Assembly (NCBI GenBank): GCA_027491215.1 | Contig: JAIXWP010000025.1 | Location: 1 to 51,602, forward strand | Length of the DNA stretch: 51,602 nt | DNA from: Flavobacteriales bacterium | GTDB taxonomy: Bacteria; Bacteroidota; Bacteroidia; Flavobacteriales_D; Sanyastnellaceae | Direction: 5' to 3' | Shown here: piece after piece, positions 25,119 to 34,411 of the stretch | How positions within the stretch are numbered: the first letter of the stretch is position 1 | How the letters are laid out: every line of letters starts with the position of its first letter | Translations under genes and position numbers: made by a program | The notes under the pieces: generated by a model | What the model was told of the DNA's origin: nothing | Database searches by the model: none | The model's input: only the letters and a program-made list of their open reading frames with translations

Positions 25119-26587
25119 TTTTAATCCTTTGCTTTTTTTTAAGCTTTAGTTTTGAGCTATTCGCTCAGACGGAGCATATTCCATTACAACGATGGTATTC
25201 TAGAAATATAGAGCAAAGCGCCTTTGCGGACACAACTGCAGTTTCTCATTTTGGTTTAAAGCCATATTTACCATTTACATTTAGAAAAGAAGATTCATTC
25301 TTTTATCAGAAGGATAGTGCAAAGTACTATTCGGAGTTTGGAGTGAAGTTGATGCGGGATCACGCGCTTCAGATTAAACAAGATGACTATCGCATCTCGA
25401 TTGATCCACTTTTGGATTTTAGTTATGCTATGAATCGTTCAGAGTTTGTCAGCGAAGACATTCCTGAATTTTTTACGGTAAATAATCGTGGACTGCTACT
25501 CGCAGGAGAGATTGGACGAGACTTTTCATTTCATACGGGTTTTTATGAGGTACAGCGATTACCATCTTATTACATTCAACAGTATGTGAATTCAACGGGT
25601 GTCTTTCCGGGGTATGGTAGAGTGAAGGCTTTTAAGGAAGTTGGTTATGACTACGCACAGAGTTTCGGAACATTGACCTATAAGATTAAGAAGCGCGCTC
25701 AATTAGAGCTTGGATATGATCGACTATTTGTGGGACACGGATATCGAAGTTTGTTACTGACTGATGGTATTTCCAACTATCCCTTTATCAAAGGAAGTGT
25801 GATGTTTCTGGATGGCAAGTTGATGTATTCATCTACATATGCAACCTTGCTTTCGCAAGAGCGCTTGCCTGCTGGAGAAGTTCCAGAGTCTTTATTCAAA
25901 AGAAAAGGCGCGTCTTTTCATTATTTGAGTTTTAAACCTAATCGCTTCATTGAATTAGGAGTGTTTGAAGGAGTGATGTGGCAGCGAGTTGATAGCACTT
26001 CTGTAGTGTCACAGCCATGGAATACCTATGTGCCTGTATTAGGAGTGAGCAGCGGTGTAGAAGGATTTGATGGAAAGAACAATGTTTATACAGGATTAAA
26101 TTTACGCATACAGCCCACTCAGAATTTTTGGCTGTATGGTCAATACATGTTTGATGGAGAACTTGGCGTTTCTGATGGTTATCAAGGAGGATTCAAATGG
26201 TTGAATGCAGGAATTCGTTATTTGGATATTCAATTAGAGTACAACAAAACTAACAGAGAGGCTTATGCTTCGCGTTATGATATAATGGGCTTGGATCATG
26301 TCAATCAATTCGTAGGCTTACCATCCGGTGGTGGTGCCGAAGAGGTGGTTGGAATCCTTGAGTATCGTTATAAGAGAGCATTTACAAGATTCAAATACAA
26401 CTACATCGCTTCCGAGGTAAGTCCAAATGATGTGAGGCATTTTGAAACCGAGTGGGGATATCAGTTGAACTTGAAGACAAATGCAGAAGTTTTGTTAGGG
26501 TATCTAAATCGTGAAGACGCTATTAAATCGGAGATTTTCTATATCAGTGTGCGTACAAATTTGCACAATAGATACTTCGATTTTTAG
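25103..26587 (+). CDS. RemB/Wzi-like capsule-assembly or gliding-associated protein
   Basis: This 494-residue protein has a signal peptide (about 1-21, ending LFAQ). Most of it consists of beta strands. It shows the Wzi/RemB family pattern: an early [20 protein letters not shown] strand pair, [38 protein letters not shown], and [20 protein letters not shown], with a late [19 protein letters not shown]. RemB is a mobile surface protein in Flavobacterium gliding; Wzi helps attach capsule at the outer membrane. Its place between fcl and a WecA-like gene favours a polysaccharide role. No sortable T9SS C-terminus is visible. Confidence 0.75.
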   Translation: MNVRSVLILCFFLSFSFELFAQTEHIPLQRWYSRNIEQSAFADTTAVSHFGLKPYLPFTFRKEDSFFYQKDSAKYYSEFGVKLMRDHALQIKQDDYRISIDPLLDFSYAMNRSEFVSEDIPEFFTVNNRGLLLAGEIGRDFSFHTGFYEVQRLPSYYIQQYVNSTGVFPGYGRVKAFKEVGYDYAQSFGTLTYKIKKRAQLELGYDRLFVGHGYRSLLLTDGISNYPFIKGSVMFLDGKLMYSSTYATLLSQERLPAGEVPESLFKRKGASFHYLSFKPNRFIELGVFEGVMWQRVDSTSVVSQPWNTYVPVLGVSSGVEGFDGKNNVYTGLNLRIQPTQNFWLYGQYMFDGELGVSDGYQGGFKWLNAGIRYLDIQLEYNKTNREAYASRYDIMGLDHVNQFVGLPSGGGAEEVVGILEYRYKRAFTRFKYNYIASEVSPNDVRHFETEWGYQLNLKTNAEVLLGYLNREDAIKSEIFYISVRTNLHNRYFDF

Positions 26588-26620
26588 TAACTTGCAGCAC
26601 CTTAACTATAGTGAATCTTC

Positions 26621-26628
26621 AAAGGAGG
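26621..26628 (+). promoter_or_regulatory. Unusually strong ribosome-binding site AAAGGAGG
   Basis: An eight-base Shine-Dalgarno sequence lies 5 nt before TTG 26634. Comparable sites are almost absent elsewhere in the window, so it fixes the start of the WecA-like gene. Confidence 0.85.
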
Positions 26629-26633
26629 CCGTT

Positions 26634-27725
26634 TTGTTAGAAATTGTTCTACCATTTTTTACAGCATTTTTATTGGTGTTGGTAGCCACTCCCGCGCTTA
26701 TCAAGGTTGCGAAATTAAAGCACTTGGTAGATGAGCCAGGAGAGGCTAGAAAGCTACACCGAAGAAGTGTTCCTACACTTGGTGGGATCATGATTTTTGC
26801 TGGAACCATTATCTCCTATTGTCTTTGGTTTCCATCTCAATCAAGTTGGAAGTTGGGTAATAACTACGATCCACTGACAGCCCTTAGCGAGTTCAAATAC
26901 GTGCTTGCGTCCATGTTCATTCTTTTCTTTCTTGGATTAAAAGATGATATTATCGGTGTAAGTCCGTCTAAGAAATTATTGATACACGTTATCGTTGGAT
27001 TTGTATTGGTCTACATGGCGGATATCCGTCTGACACAGTTTTGGGGACTCTTCACAGTTGATGTTTTACCTTATTCAGTTAGTCTTGGTCTATCGCTATT
27101 CATTTACATCGTAATTGTAAATGCGATTAATCTTATTGATGGTGTTGATGGACTTGCGGCAGGTACTGGGCTTATTGCTAGTGCTGCATTTTGTTATTGG
27201 TTTTATCGCACCGGTGATACTCCGCTTGCTTTGTTGGCTGCGGGTTTGGGAGGTTCTTTATTTGGATTTTTATTTTTTAATTGGCAACCAGCAAAGCTCT
27301 TTATGGGCGACTCAGGGTCGTTGATTATCGGCGTGGTTGTGTATGTGCTTGTGATGAAGATGATCGAGTTTCCTCCATATCGACTTTCTGCGGCCATGAG
27401 TGACGTATCAAAGCCAGTCTTGGCGATGTCTATTTTATCTTATCCATTGATTGATACGCTTCGTGTTTTCATTATTAGAATGAGACAAGGTCGTTCACCT
27501 TTTTCTGCAGATAAAAATCACATTCACCACCGCTTATTAGCAATAGGCTTGACACACAGACAAGTTTGTTATGTGCTATATGCTTATACGCTTTTCATCA
27601 TCACACTCACATTCATTACTCCGGCGCGCACGCCTAATATGTCATTCATGATTGTGGGAGGAATTGCAGTATTGTTAGCGAATGCAATATTTCTAATTCC
27701 TATAAAAGAAAAAAAGGCCTCTTAA
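26634..27725 (+). CDS. Undecaprenyl-phosphate sugar-1-phosphate transferase (WecA/MraY superfamily)
   Basis: This protein of about 363 residues has ten or eleven transmembrane helices. It transfers a sugar-1-phosphate (probably GlcNAc-1-P) to undecaprenyl phosphate to begin O-antigen or other glycan synthesis. Motifs are DEPGEARKLHRRSVPTLGG, LGLKDDIIGVSPSKKLL with the Asp pair, NAINLIDGVDGLAAG, FLFFNWQPAKLFMGDSGSL, and the C-terminal DKNHIHHRLLAIGLTHRQ, whose His-rich loop favours WecA over MraY. I chose TTG 26634 because of the strong Shine-Dalgarno; frames starting earlier would run through the preceding gene. The last codons contain a terminator for the opposite strand. Confidence 0.93.
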   Translation: MLEIVLPFFTAFLLVLVATPALIKVAKLKHLVDEPGEARKLHRRSVPTLGGIMIFAGTIISYCLWFPSQSSWKLGNNYDPLTALSEFKYVLASMFILFFLGLKDDIIGVSPSKKLLIHVIVGFVLVYMADIRLTQFWGLFTVDVLPYSVSLGLSLFIYIVIVNAINLIDGVDGLAAGTGLIASAAFCYWFYRTGDTPLALLAAGLGGSLFGFLFFNWQPAKLFMGDSGSLIIGVVVYVLVMKMIEFPPYRLSAAMSDVSKPVLAMSILSYPLIDTLRVFIIRMRQGRSPFSADKNHIHHRLLAIGLTHRQVCYVLYAYTLFIITLTFITPARTPNMSFMIVGGIAVLLANAIFLIPIKEKKAS

Positions 27726-27733
27726 GAGGCCTT
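27703..27733 (-). terminator. Terminator embedded in the 3' end of the WecA-like gene
   Basis: AAGGCCTCTTAAGAGGCCTT (27714-27733) is a perfect 20-bp palindrome whose centre contains the TAA stop of the plus-strand gene. An A-rich stretch (27703-27715) gives a U-tract on the minus strand, so it best terminates the response-regulator gene. The AT-rich right flank may allow weak plus-strand termination. Confidence 0.85.
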
Positions 27734-27738
27734 ATTAA

Positions 27739-28911
27739 TTAGTGAAAGTGCGGAGTTGCGTAGGCTTTGACTGCTTTGTCATCGATGTTCTTCGGACAAA
27801 GAATAATAAGTCGTTCCATCACATTTCTGAATTCACGAATGTTACCTGTCCAGTCGAGTTCTTGTAGTGCTTTTATAGCGCCCGCAGTAATATCTTTCTT
27901 CGGCTGGCCGTAATCTTCAGCAATTTGTTGCAGGAAGTATTCTGCAAGAATTGGAATGTCTTCTTTCCTTTCGTTGAGTGACGGATTGCGAATGACGATT
28001 ACCGAAAGTCGGTGATATAAATCTTCACGGAAATTACCTGCGGCGATTTCTTTGCGAAGGTCTTTGTTTGTAGCGGCAAATACTCGGACATTCACTTTGA
28101 AGTCTTTGTCTCCACCGACACGAGTGATTTTAGATTCTTGAAGTGCTCGCAACACTTTAGCTTGCGCGCTCAAAGACATATCCCCAATTTCATCAAGGAA
28201 GAGAGTTCCTCCATCTGCAAGTTCAAATTTTCCTAAACGAGTTTTAATAGCGCTTGTGAATGCGCCTTTTTCGTGACCGAAGAGTTCACTTTCGATAAGT
28301 TCTGTGGGAATAGCCGCGCAGTTTACCTCGATGAATGGAGCTGTGGCGCGTTCACTTTTTTCATGAAGTTGGCGAGCCACTAGTTCTTTACCACTACCGT
28401 TGCCACCAGTAATGAGCACGCGCGCTTCGGTAGGAGCGACCGTTTCGATCATTTTTTTGATTTCAGTGATCGCAGCACTTTCGCCGATAATATTAGCGCC
28501 GAGTGTTTTATTTACTTTTTTGCGAAGTGTTTTTGTTTCGTTCACTAGGGCAGTTTGGTTGCTAGCGTTACGAACGGTCACTAAAACGCGATTGAGGTCA
28601 AGTGGTTTTTGAATGAAGTCGTAGGCTCCTTTTTTGAGAGCATCGACAGCAGTATCCACGGTGCCGTGACCGGTAATAATGACGACAGGTGATTCGATGC
28701 CTTTTTCCTTCAATTTTTCAAGGACTTCAAGACCGTCCATTTTGGGCATTTTGATGTCGCAAAAAATTAGGTCATAATTTTCTTTTTCAGCAGCTTTGAG
28801 ACCAGCCAATCCATCTTCAGCTTCAGCTACTTCGAATGATTCATATTCTAAGATCTCTTTAAGAGCTCCGCGGATTGCGGCTTCATCATCAATAATTAAA
28901 ATCTTTGGCAT
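27739..28911 (-). CDS. NtrC/AtoC-type response regulator lacking a DNA-binding domain
   Basis: This 390-residue protein has an N-terminal receiver (1-118; phosphoacceptor Asp52, Lys102 in FIQKPLDL). The sigma-54 AAA+ domain follows, with Walker A GGNGSGKE at 169-176, Walker B region [13 protein letters not shown], and arginine-finger segment [13 protein letters not shown]. The sigma-54-contacting loop reads GAFTSA (216-221) where most members have GAFTGA. The protein ends about 30 residues after the AAA+ domain ([15 protein letters not shown]), so the usual C-terminal Fis-type helix-turn-helix is missing. It may act on sigma-54 polymerase from solution or through a partner. No kinase is adjacent. 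Confidence 0.92.
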   Translation of the reverse strand: MPKILIIDDEAAIRGALKEILEYESFEVAEAEDGLAGLKAAEKENYDLIFCDIKMPKMDGLEVLEKLKEKGIESPVVIITGHGTVDTAVDALKKGAYDFIQKPLDLNRVLVTVRNASNQTALVNETKTLRKKVNKTLGANIIGESAAITEIKKMIETVAPTEARVLITGGNGSGKELVARQLHEKSERATAPFIEVNCAAIPTELIESELFGHEKGAFTSAIKTRLGKFELADGGTLFLDEIGDMSLSAQAKVLRALQESKITRVGGDKDFKVNVRVFAATNKDLRKEIAAGNFREDLYHRLSVIVIRNPSLNERKEDIPILAEYFLQQIAEDYGQPKKDITAGAIKALQELDWTGNIREFRNVMERLIILCPKNIDDKAVKAYATPHFH

Positions 28912-28979
28912 GTCGTCAAAATTTGAGAAGCGAAGGTAGGCATTTCATGGGATACAATTTTTTCTAACAATCAATGAAA

Positions 28980-29014
28980 TTGGACTTTTTTAAGGGGTTA
29001 AAGACCTAATTTCG
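28980..29014 (+). promoter_or_regulatory. Possible uvrD promoter
   Basis: TTG (28980-28982), 24-nt spacer, TAATTTCG (29007-29014), then 5 nt to GTG 29020. Spacing is one base beyond the usual range and the -7 box has one C, so support is moderate. Confidence 0.4.
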
Positions 29015-29019
29015 CGGCT

Positions 29020-31356
29020 GTGAATCAACAGTTATTATCCCAATTAAATGAAGCTCAACGTGCTGCCGCTGCGCACATGAATGGAGCGATGATGGTTATT
29101 GCTGGAGCAGGCTCCGGCAAAACACGCGTGCTTGCTTATCGTATTGCAAACTTGGTCCAGAGCGGCATTGATCCATTCAATATTTTGGCATTGACCTTTA
29201 CGAACAAAGCGGCAAAGGAGATGAAGGAAAGGATTGGGAAATTGGTTGGTGATCAAGAGGCACGCAATATTTGGATGGGTACTTTTCACTCCATCTTCGC
29301 GCGTATCCTCCGCATTGAATGTGATCGCATCAATTATCCAAGAGATTTTACCATTTACGATACGACAGATGCTAAAAGTTTAGTGAAAGATATCATCAAG
29401 GAGATGGGGTTGGATGATAAAATTTACAAGCCAGGCACCGTTTATAATCGTATAAGTAGTTGTAAGAACAATTTGATTTCTCCCCAAGACTATTTGAAAG
29501 ATGTCGATTTGATTGCAGACGACAGACAAACGGGAAAGCCAAAGATGGCAGAGATTTACGCGAAGTATGATATGCGTTTGTTCAAGTCTGGAGCAATGGA
29601 CTTTGATGATTTATTGTTCAAGACAAACGTGTTATTGCGAGATTTTCCAGAAGTACTTCATCGCTATCAGCACAAGTTTCAGTTCATATTGGTAGATGAG
29701 TATCAGGATACGAATTTTGCGCAATACCTCATCGTAAAACAATTGGGTGCTGTGCATGAGAACGTATGTGTGGTGGGGGATGATGCGCAAAGTATTTATG
29801 CTTTCCGCGGTGCAAATATTCAGAACATTCTAAACTTCAGAAGAGATTATCCTGAATTTGCAATGTATAAGTTGGAGCAAAATTATCGCAGTACAAAGGT
29901 GATTGTAGAAGCGGCCAACAGCATTATTTCAAAGAATAAAGATCAGATCAAAAAGCAGGTTTGGACCGATAATGAGCAAGGCCAGCCTATTCGTGTGCAC
30001 AAGGCGGCGACGGATAATGATGAAGGAAATTTTGTTTCGAATCAAATTTTCATCACAAAGCAAGAGAAGGGTGCAGCGTTTAAAGACTTTGCTATTTTGT
30101 ATCGCACCAATGCACAAAGCCGTGCTTTTGAAGAAGCGTTGAGAAAGCTGAATATTCCTTATCGTATTTATGGAGGCTTGAGTTTCTATCAGCGAAAGGA
30201 GATTAAAGATTTGCTTGCGTATTTTAGATTGACATGTAATCCCAATGACGAAGAGGCATTGAAGCGTGTGATTAATTATCCCACAAGAGGAATTGGGAAA
30301 ACTACGCTTGATAAACTTGTAGTAGGCGCTGCAGAAAGAGAGATAAGTATATGGGACATGATTGCACGATCACAAGAAGTGGGTGTGAGTGGAGCGGCAT
30401 TGAATAAGATCATGGAATTTGTGACTATGATTAAGAGTTTTCAAGTTGATTTGAATTTGAAGAACGCTTATGATCTTGGGCATCACATTGCGAGTCACAG
30501 CGGTTTGTTAAAAGACCTTTATGCAGATAGAACTCCTGAGGGAGTTGCGAGATATGATAACATTCAAGAATTGTTGAATGGTATGAAAGAGTTCAGTGAC
30601 CGCAAGGAACTGGAGAACAGCGAGAGCATTGCATCATTGAGTGATTTCTTGATTGATGTGGCATTGTTGACCGATGCGGATAATGTTGATGATGGGGATA
30701 ATGATAAAGTGAGCATGATGACCATTCACGGTGCAAAGGGATTGGAGTTTCCTTATGTGAACATTGTAGGAATGGAGGAAAATTTGTTTCCATCACAATT
30801 GTCGCTAAATAGTCGTGAGGAGATGGAAGAGGAACGCAGGTTATTTTATGTGGCAATAACGCGTGCGGAAAAGCGCGCGACGTTGAGTTATGCTTTGAGT
30901 CGTTATCGTTGGGGGCAGTTGAGCTATTGCGAACCTTCTCGATTCATTGAGGAAATAGACGAGCAGTATTTGGAGATGCCATCAGCGCCTGCAGCGCGAA
31001 CAGCGCCAAGAGGAATAGATTTTTCCAAAGAGCGATCAGGGTTTTCGACAGGATATAGTGCTCCCAAGCCTAGAGCTCATGCGCCGCAGGAAACGCCGGC
31101 TCCAGTAAGTCCACCTCCGAATTTCAAGAAAGTAAGCGCTGCCGCGCCGACTAGTGGTCCTGGATTGTTTGATAATAGTCCTCCCGCGACTGCTGATCAG
31201 ATTCAGCCTGGAGTGGAGGTGATGCACGATAAGTTTGGAAAAGGAAAGGTATTGAGTTTAGAAGGTGAAGCTCCTGACATTAAGGCAACAATTTTCTTCC
31301 CATCGGCAGGGCAGAAGCAGTTATTGCTCAAGTTTGCCAAGTTGAAAGTGCTATAA
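29020..31356 (+). CDS. UvrD/PcrA-type DNA helicase
   Basis: This 778-residue superfamily 1A 3'-5' helicase acts in excision repair and replication-conflict resolution. Motif Q and I: LNEAQRAAAAHMNGAMMVIAGAGSGKTRVL, split here as Q plus Walker A GAGSGKT; motif II VDEYQDTN; motif III GDDAQSIYAFRGA; motif IV LEQNYRST; motif V HGAKGLEFPYV; motif VI VAITRAEKRATLSYA. After residue 660 a Pro/Ala-rich linker leads to a C-terminal domain (VEVMHDKFGKGKVLSLEG) like the RNA-polymerase-binding Tudor-type end of PcrA. It starts with GTG (MNQQLLSQLN). uvrD or pcrA would both be acceptable symbols. Confidence 0.96.
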   Translation: MNQQLLSQLNEAQRAAAAHMNGAMMVIAGAGSGKTRVLAYRIANLVQSGIDPFNILALTFTNKAAKEMKERIGKLVGDQEARNIWMGTFHSIFARILRIECDRINYPRDFTIYDTTDAKSLVKDIIKEMGLDDKIYKPGTVYNRISSCKNNLISPQDYLKDVDLIADDRQTGKPKMAEIYAKYDMRLFKSGAMDFDDLLFKTNVLLRDFPEVLHRYQHKFQFILVDEYQDTNFAQYLIVKQLGAVHENVCVVGDDAQSIYAFRGANIQNILNFRRDYPEFAMYKLEQNYRSTKVIVEAANSIISKNKDQIKKQVWTDNEQGQPIRVHKAATDNDEGNFVSNQIFITKQEKGAAFKDFAILYRTNAQSRAFEEALRKLNIPYRIYGGLSFYQRKEIKDLLAYFRLTCNPNDEEALKRVINYPTRGIGKTTLDKLVVGAAEREISIWDMIARSQEVGVSGAALNKIMEFVTMIKSFQVDLNLKNAYDLGHHIASHSGLLKDLYADRTPEGVARYDNIQELLNGMKEFSDRKELENSESIASLSDFLIDVALLTDADNVDDGDNDKVSMMTIHGAKGLEFPYVNIVGMEENLFPSQLSLNSREEMEEERRLFYVAITRAEKRATLSYALSRYRWGQLSYCEPSRFIEEIDEQYLEMPSAPAARTAPRGIDFSKERSGFSTGYSAPKPRAHAPQETPAPVSPPPNFKKVSAAAPTSGPGLFDNSPPATADQIQPGVEVMHDKFGKGKVLSLEGEAPDIKATIFFPSAGQKQLLLKFAKLKVL

Positions 31357-31377
31357 GCATAATTACGCGCATTTGCT

Positions 31378-31385
31378 TACATTTG
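31378..31385 (+). promoter_or_regulatory. Possible -7 box TACATTTG upstream of the DUF4290 gene
   Basis: It is a full match to TAnnTTTG, 64 nt before the ATG at 31450. No TTG at the right spacing was seen. Confidence 0.35.
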
Positions 31386-31449
31386 TAGCAAAGACCTGCA
31401 TCTGATATGTCTCGGGCAGGGTATCCAATATCATTTAAGAAAGACTCCT

Positions 31450-32127
31450 ATGTCGGAGAAAATTAATTCGAGTTTAGACTTCCAACCATACAATAGTCAA
31501 CGTCCTGACTTGATTATTCCAGAGTATGGCCGTAATATTCAAAAGATGGTGGAATATGCCATGACCATTGAAGATCGTGAAGAGCGAAATAAGTGCTGTC
31601 GTGCTATCCTAAGTGTGATGGGTCAATTGTTTCCTTATTTGCGAGACATTGAAGATTTTAATCACAAGCTTTGGGATCACCTTTATATCATGTCCAATTT
31701 CAAATTAGATGTTGATAGCCCTTATCCTGTGCCGAATCCAGAAGAGCTTGATGCACCCCCTGGTAGAATGAACTATCCGAAAGGTGATGTTCGTTTTGGA
31801 CATTACGGCCGCTATGTAGAGCGTATGATTGATAAGTGTTGCGCAATGGAAGATGGCGAAGAGCGCCAAGCGTTTACGATTTCAATTGCTAATTTAATGA
31901 AGCAAAATGCTCTTAACTGGAATAGATCAAGTGTTACGGATGACGTGATTCTCAAGGATCTCACAACATTGAGCAATGGGAAGATTAGATTAGAAGGATC
32001 AATAGAATTAAGTGCTGTAAAAACGATTCAAGGAAATAAATTCCAAGATTATGAGTCGGATAATTTCAGAAAGAAAAAGCACATGAATTTCAAGAAGAAA
32101 AATAACAAGTTCAAGAAGCATAAATAA
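31450..32127 (+). CDS. DUF4290 family protein
   Basis: This 225-residue cytoplasmic protein has the features of DUF4290, known mainly from Bacteroidota: LIIPEYGRNIQKMVEYAMTIEDREERNKC near the N-terminus, and GHYGRYVERMIDKCCAMEDGEER in the middle, which looks like an internal duplication of the first block. The last 30 residues are almost all Lys, Asn, Phe and His (KKKHMNFKKKNNKFKKHK), suggesting nucleic acid or membrane contact. No function is established. It is followed 8 bp later by the HupE-like gene. Confidence 0.88.
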   Translation: MSEKINSSLDFQPYNSQRPDLIIPEYGRNIQKMVEYAMTIEDREERNKCCRAILSVMGQLFPYLRDIEDFNHKLWDHLYIMSNFKLDVDSPYPVPNPEELDAPPGRMNYPKGDVRFGHYGRYVERMIDKCCAMEDGEERQAFTISIANLMKQNALNWNRSSVTDDVILKDLTTLSNGKIRLEGSIELSAVKTIQGNKFQDYESDNFRKKKHMNFKKKNNKFKKHK

Positions 32128-32135
32128 GTCTTCAC

Positions 32136-32690
32136 ATGAATGAGATTGCAGAAGGCGTATTGCATATCACCGACCTCGAGGGATATGATCACATGCTTTA
32201 TTTATTCGCAATGTCCGCACCTTTTCTTTGGAAGGATTACAAGAAAATAATTTTATTGGCTACAGCATTCACTGTAGGTCATTCTCTTACGCTATTGGCT
32301 AGTGCTGCGGGTTGGTTTGCATTTTCGAGTACTGTTATTGAAATGCTTATTTCAGTTTCTATCGCACTAACAGCGCTTCTCAACTTTATCTGGAATAAAC
32401 CACAAGTTTCTTGGTGGAACTATACGATTACAGTTGGATTTGGATTAATACACGGTATGGGCTTTTCTAGCTATTTTAAAATGATGTTTGATCAGTCAGA
32501 GTCGTGGATTTTAAAATTACTTTTTTTCAATATTGGAATAGAAGTGGGGCAATTATTAATTATAGGAGTGATTGTGCTTTTAGGATTTCTAGCAACATCA
32601 GTAGTCAAAGTCCCTTCCTCCACATGGTCGAGGATTGTCGCGGGATTAGCCTTTGTTGTGTCATGCTATTTAATAATTGACAAAATTTAG
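32136..32690 (+). CDS. HupE/UreJ-family membrane protein
   Basis: This 184-residue protein has about six transmembrane helices. Family marks are the histidine-bearing GYDHMLYLFAMSAPF, TAFTVGHSLTLLASAAGW, GFGLIHGMGFSSYF and FNIGIEVGQLLIIGVIV. HupE/UreJ proteins have been linked to nickel uptake, but this short Bacteroidota type has no hydrogenase or urease genes beside it, so the substrate is unknown. It lies 8 bp after the DUF4290 gene and is likely co-transcribed. Confidence 0.88.
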   Translation: MNEIAEGVLHITDLEGYDHMLYLFAMSAPFLWKDYKKIILLATAFTVGHSLTLLASAAGWFAFSSTVIEMLISVSIALTALLNFIWNKPQVSWWNYTITVGFGLIHGMGFSSYFKMMFDQSESWILKLLFFNIGIEVGQLLIIGVIVLLGFLATSVVKVPSSTWSRIVAGLAFVVSCYLIIDKI

Positions 32691-32694
32691 ATAA

Positions 32695-32720
32695 TTGCTT
32701 TTGGCGAATGTCTAAATTTG
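32695..32720 (+). promoter_or_regulatory. yidD operon promoter, near-leaderless
   Basis: TAAATTTG (32713-32720) is a full match to TAnnTTTG and ends 4 nt before GTG 32725. The nearest TTG (32695-32697) leaves a short 15-nt spacer. Confidence 0.5.
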
Positions 32721-32724
32721 CGGC

Positions 32725-32973
32725 GTGTCAAAACTTTTCAAGAAGCTTTTTGTTTTTCCTGTGCGGTTGTATCAACGGGTGATATCTCCTTTTTTAGGCA
32801 GCAATTGCCGGCACAGTCCAACTTGCAGTCAATATACCATTGAAGCGATCGAAGAATGGGGCCCAATGAAAGGAATATGGCTTGGCATGAAGCGAATTTC
32901 TAAATGCCATCCATGGGGCACCAGTGGGTATGATCCAATACAAAAAAAAATAAATAACTCAAAAGTCAAATGA
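32725..32973 (+). CDS. yidD: Membrane protein insertion efficiency factor YidD
   Basis: This 82-residue protein has the conserved YidD core: [53 protein letters not shown] and GYDPI. It is thought to be a membrane-associated helper of YidC-dependent insertion. The start is GTG. The usual neighbours rpmH, rnpA and yidC are not here; instead it leads an operon with a lipoprotein (4-bp overlap) and hemB. Confidence 0.95.
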   Translation: MSKLFKKLFVFPVRLYQRVISPFLGSNCRHSPTCSQYTIEAIEEWGPMKGIWLGMKRISKCHPWGTSGYDPIQKKINNSKVK

Positions 32974-33428
32974 AAACAACACTTAAAATCTTTACTTTTT
33001 TTCTAGCTGTAGCAACACTTATTGCATGTGCTGGTGAAGAAAGCGAGCAACTTCGTCAAGCAAGAACAATTCAAGAGGCGATGTCTAAGTCTAGCCAAAT
33101 TCTAGATTCAAGTATTACAGTTAAGCTCAACGAATTGAGCACAGAGTTGACCACGATGTCTGCTGATTCATTGCTTTCTGCCGATTCATTGAAAATGGCG
33201 CAGTATAAAGAAGTGAAGACTTGGTATTCTTCTATCGAAATGTTGAAGTCAGAGTTGTCAGATTGGACAAACACGATGAAAAAATTACCATCTACTGAAG
33301 AAATAGCAAACGGTGCTGAGAATCCATTCGGTGCTGATATGAAAGATGAAGATATCTTGAAAGCTGTTCAGGCAGATCAAACGAAATTTGAAGATTTAAA
33401 GTCACGTATTGAAACAGAAATTCAATAA
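32970..33428 (+). CDS. Putative lipoprotein, helical
   Basis: This 152-residue protein has a clear lipoprotein signal ending in TLIAC (Cys20). The mature part is charged and helical with [15 protein letters not shown]-type segments, likely coiled coil. I see no known domain. It overlaps yidD by ATGA and shares one base with hemB (TAATG), so it is co-translated with both. A mild resemblance in composition to the lipoprotein at 4122-4703 (Asp-Ser-Leu repeats, helical body) may be only compositional. Confidence 0.8.
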   Translation: MKTTLKIFTFFLAVATLIACAGEESEQLRQARTIQEAMSKSSQILDSSITVKLNELSTELTTMSADSLLSADSLKMAQYKEVKTWYSSIEMLKSELSDWTNTMKKLPSTEEIANGAENPFGADMKDEDILKAVQADQTKFEDLKSRIETEIQ

Positions 33429-34411
33429 TGAATATTCGTCCAAGAAGAAATAGAAAATCATCTACAATAAGAAGTATGGTAAGGGAAACGCAAGTTTCCC
33501 TTTCGTGCTTCATATATCCATTGTTTTTAGTAGATGGAGTAAATCAAAAGATACCAATCACATCGATGCCTGGTATCTACAGATGGTCGCTTGATTTGAT
33601 GCTCAAGGAAATCGAAGAGTGCGTTGCATTGGGCATTCATTCTTTTGTTTTATTTCCTGCGGTAGAAGATTCTTTGAAAGATCAACTGGGCACTTACAGT
33701 TACAGCTCGAAAAATTTTTACTTGAGCGCAATTCGTGAGGTAAAGAAGAGATTTCCTGAGGTTACATTGATGAGTGATGTAGCCTTGGATCCATATAGCA
33801 GTGATGGACATGATGGAGTAGTGAGGGCTGGAGAGATTGTAAATGATGAAACACTACCAATATTAGCTAAAATGGCTCTTGCTCAAGCGGAAGCTGGTAT
33901 TGATATCGTTGGTCCTTCAGATATGATGGATGGAAGGGTAGGAGTTATACGTGAGGCTTTGGATGATAATGGCTTCACGGGGACAAGTATTATGTCCTAT
34001 ACAGCAAAGTATGCTAGCGCCTTTTATGGACCATTTAGAGAAGCTTTAGACTCTGCACCTAAGTCAGGAGATAAAAAGACCTATCAAATGGATCCGGCGA
34101 ATAAAATTGAGGCGTTAAGAGAGGCGACTTTGGATATTGAAGAAGGAGCGGATATCATTATGGTAAAGCCGGCATTGGCTTATCTTGATGTAATTGCATT
34201 GCTGAAGCAAAACTATGATGTTCCTATAAGTGCATATAACGTTTCCGGAGAATTTGCAATGTTGAAAGCAGCTGCCCAAAACGGTTGGTTGGATTACAAC
34301 AGAGCGATGCCCGAGATGATTTTAAGCATGCGAAGAGCGGGAGCGGATATTATACTGAGTTATTTTGCGAAGGAATATGCCCAACTCAAAAAAGAAAGGA
34401 TAATAGAATAA
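33428..34411 (+). CDS. hemB: Porphobilinogen synthase (delta-aminolevulinic acid dehydratase)
   Basis: This 327-residue enzyme condenses two aminolevulinate molecules to porphobilinogen. The two Schiff-base lysines are in MSYTAKYASAFYGPFR and DIIMVKPALAYLD. The metal loop reads DVALDPYSSDGHDG, lacking the three cysteines of the zinc type, so this should be a zinc-independent, magnesium-dependent class enzyme. The substrate site includes QMDPANKIEALREA. It is the last gene of yidD-lipoprotein-hemB and is followed at once by a strong terminator. Confidence 0.97.
   Translation: MNIRPRRNRKSSTIRSMVRETQVSLSCFIYPLFLVDGVNQKIPITSMPGIYRWSLDLMLKEIEECVALGIHSFVLFPAVEDSLKDQLGTYSYSSKNFYLSAIREVKKRFPEVTLMSDVALDPYSSDGHDGVVRAGEIVNDETLPILAKMALAQAEAGIDIVGPSDMMDGRVGVIREALDDNGFTGTSIMSYTAKYASAFYGPFREALDSAPKSGDKKTYQMDPANKIEALREATLDIEEGADIIMVKPALAYLDVIALLKQNYDVPISAYNVSGEFAMLKAAAQNGWLDYNRAMPEMILSMRRAGADIILSYFAKEYAQLKKERIIE

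Noticed and set aside
26511-26633. ATG start for the WecA-like gene inside the RemB-like gene
   Set aside because: A strong Shine-Dalgarno at 26621-26628 points to TTG 26634, and the added N-terminus is hydrophilic and unlike the family.
28007-28023. Palindrome ACCGAAAGTCGGT in the response-regulator gene
   Set aside because: It shares ACCGA/TCGGT ends but has a 3-base centre and different spacing, so it is not the same motif.
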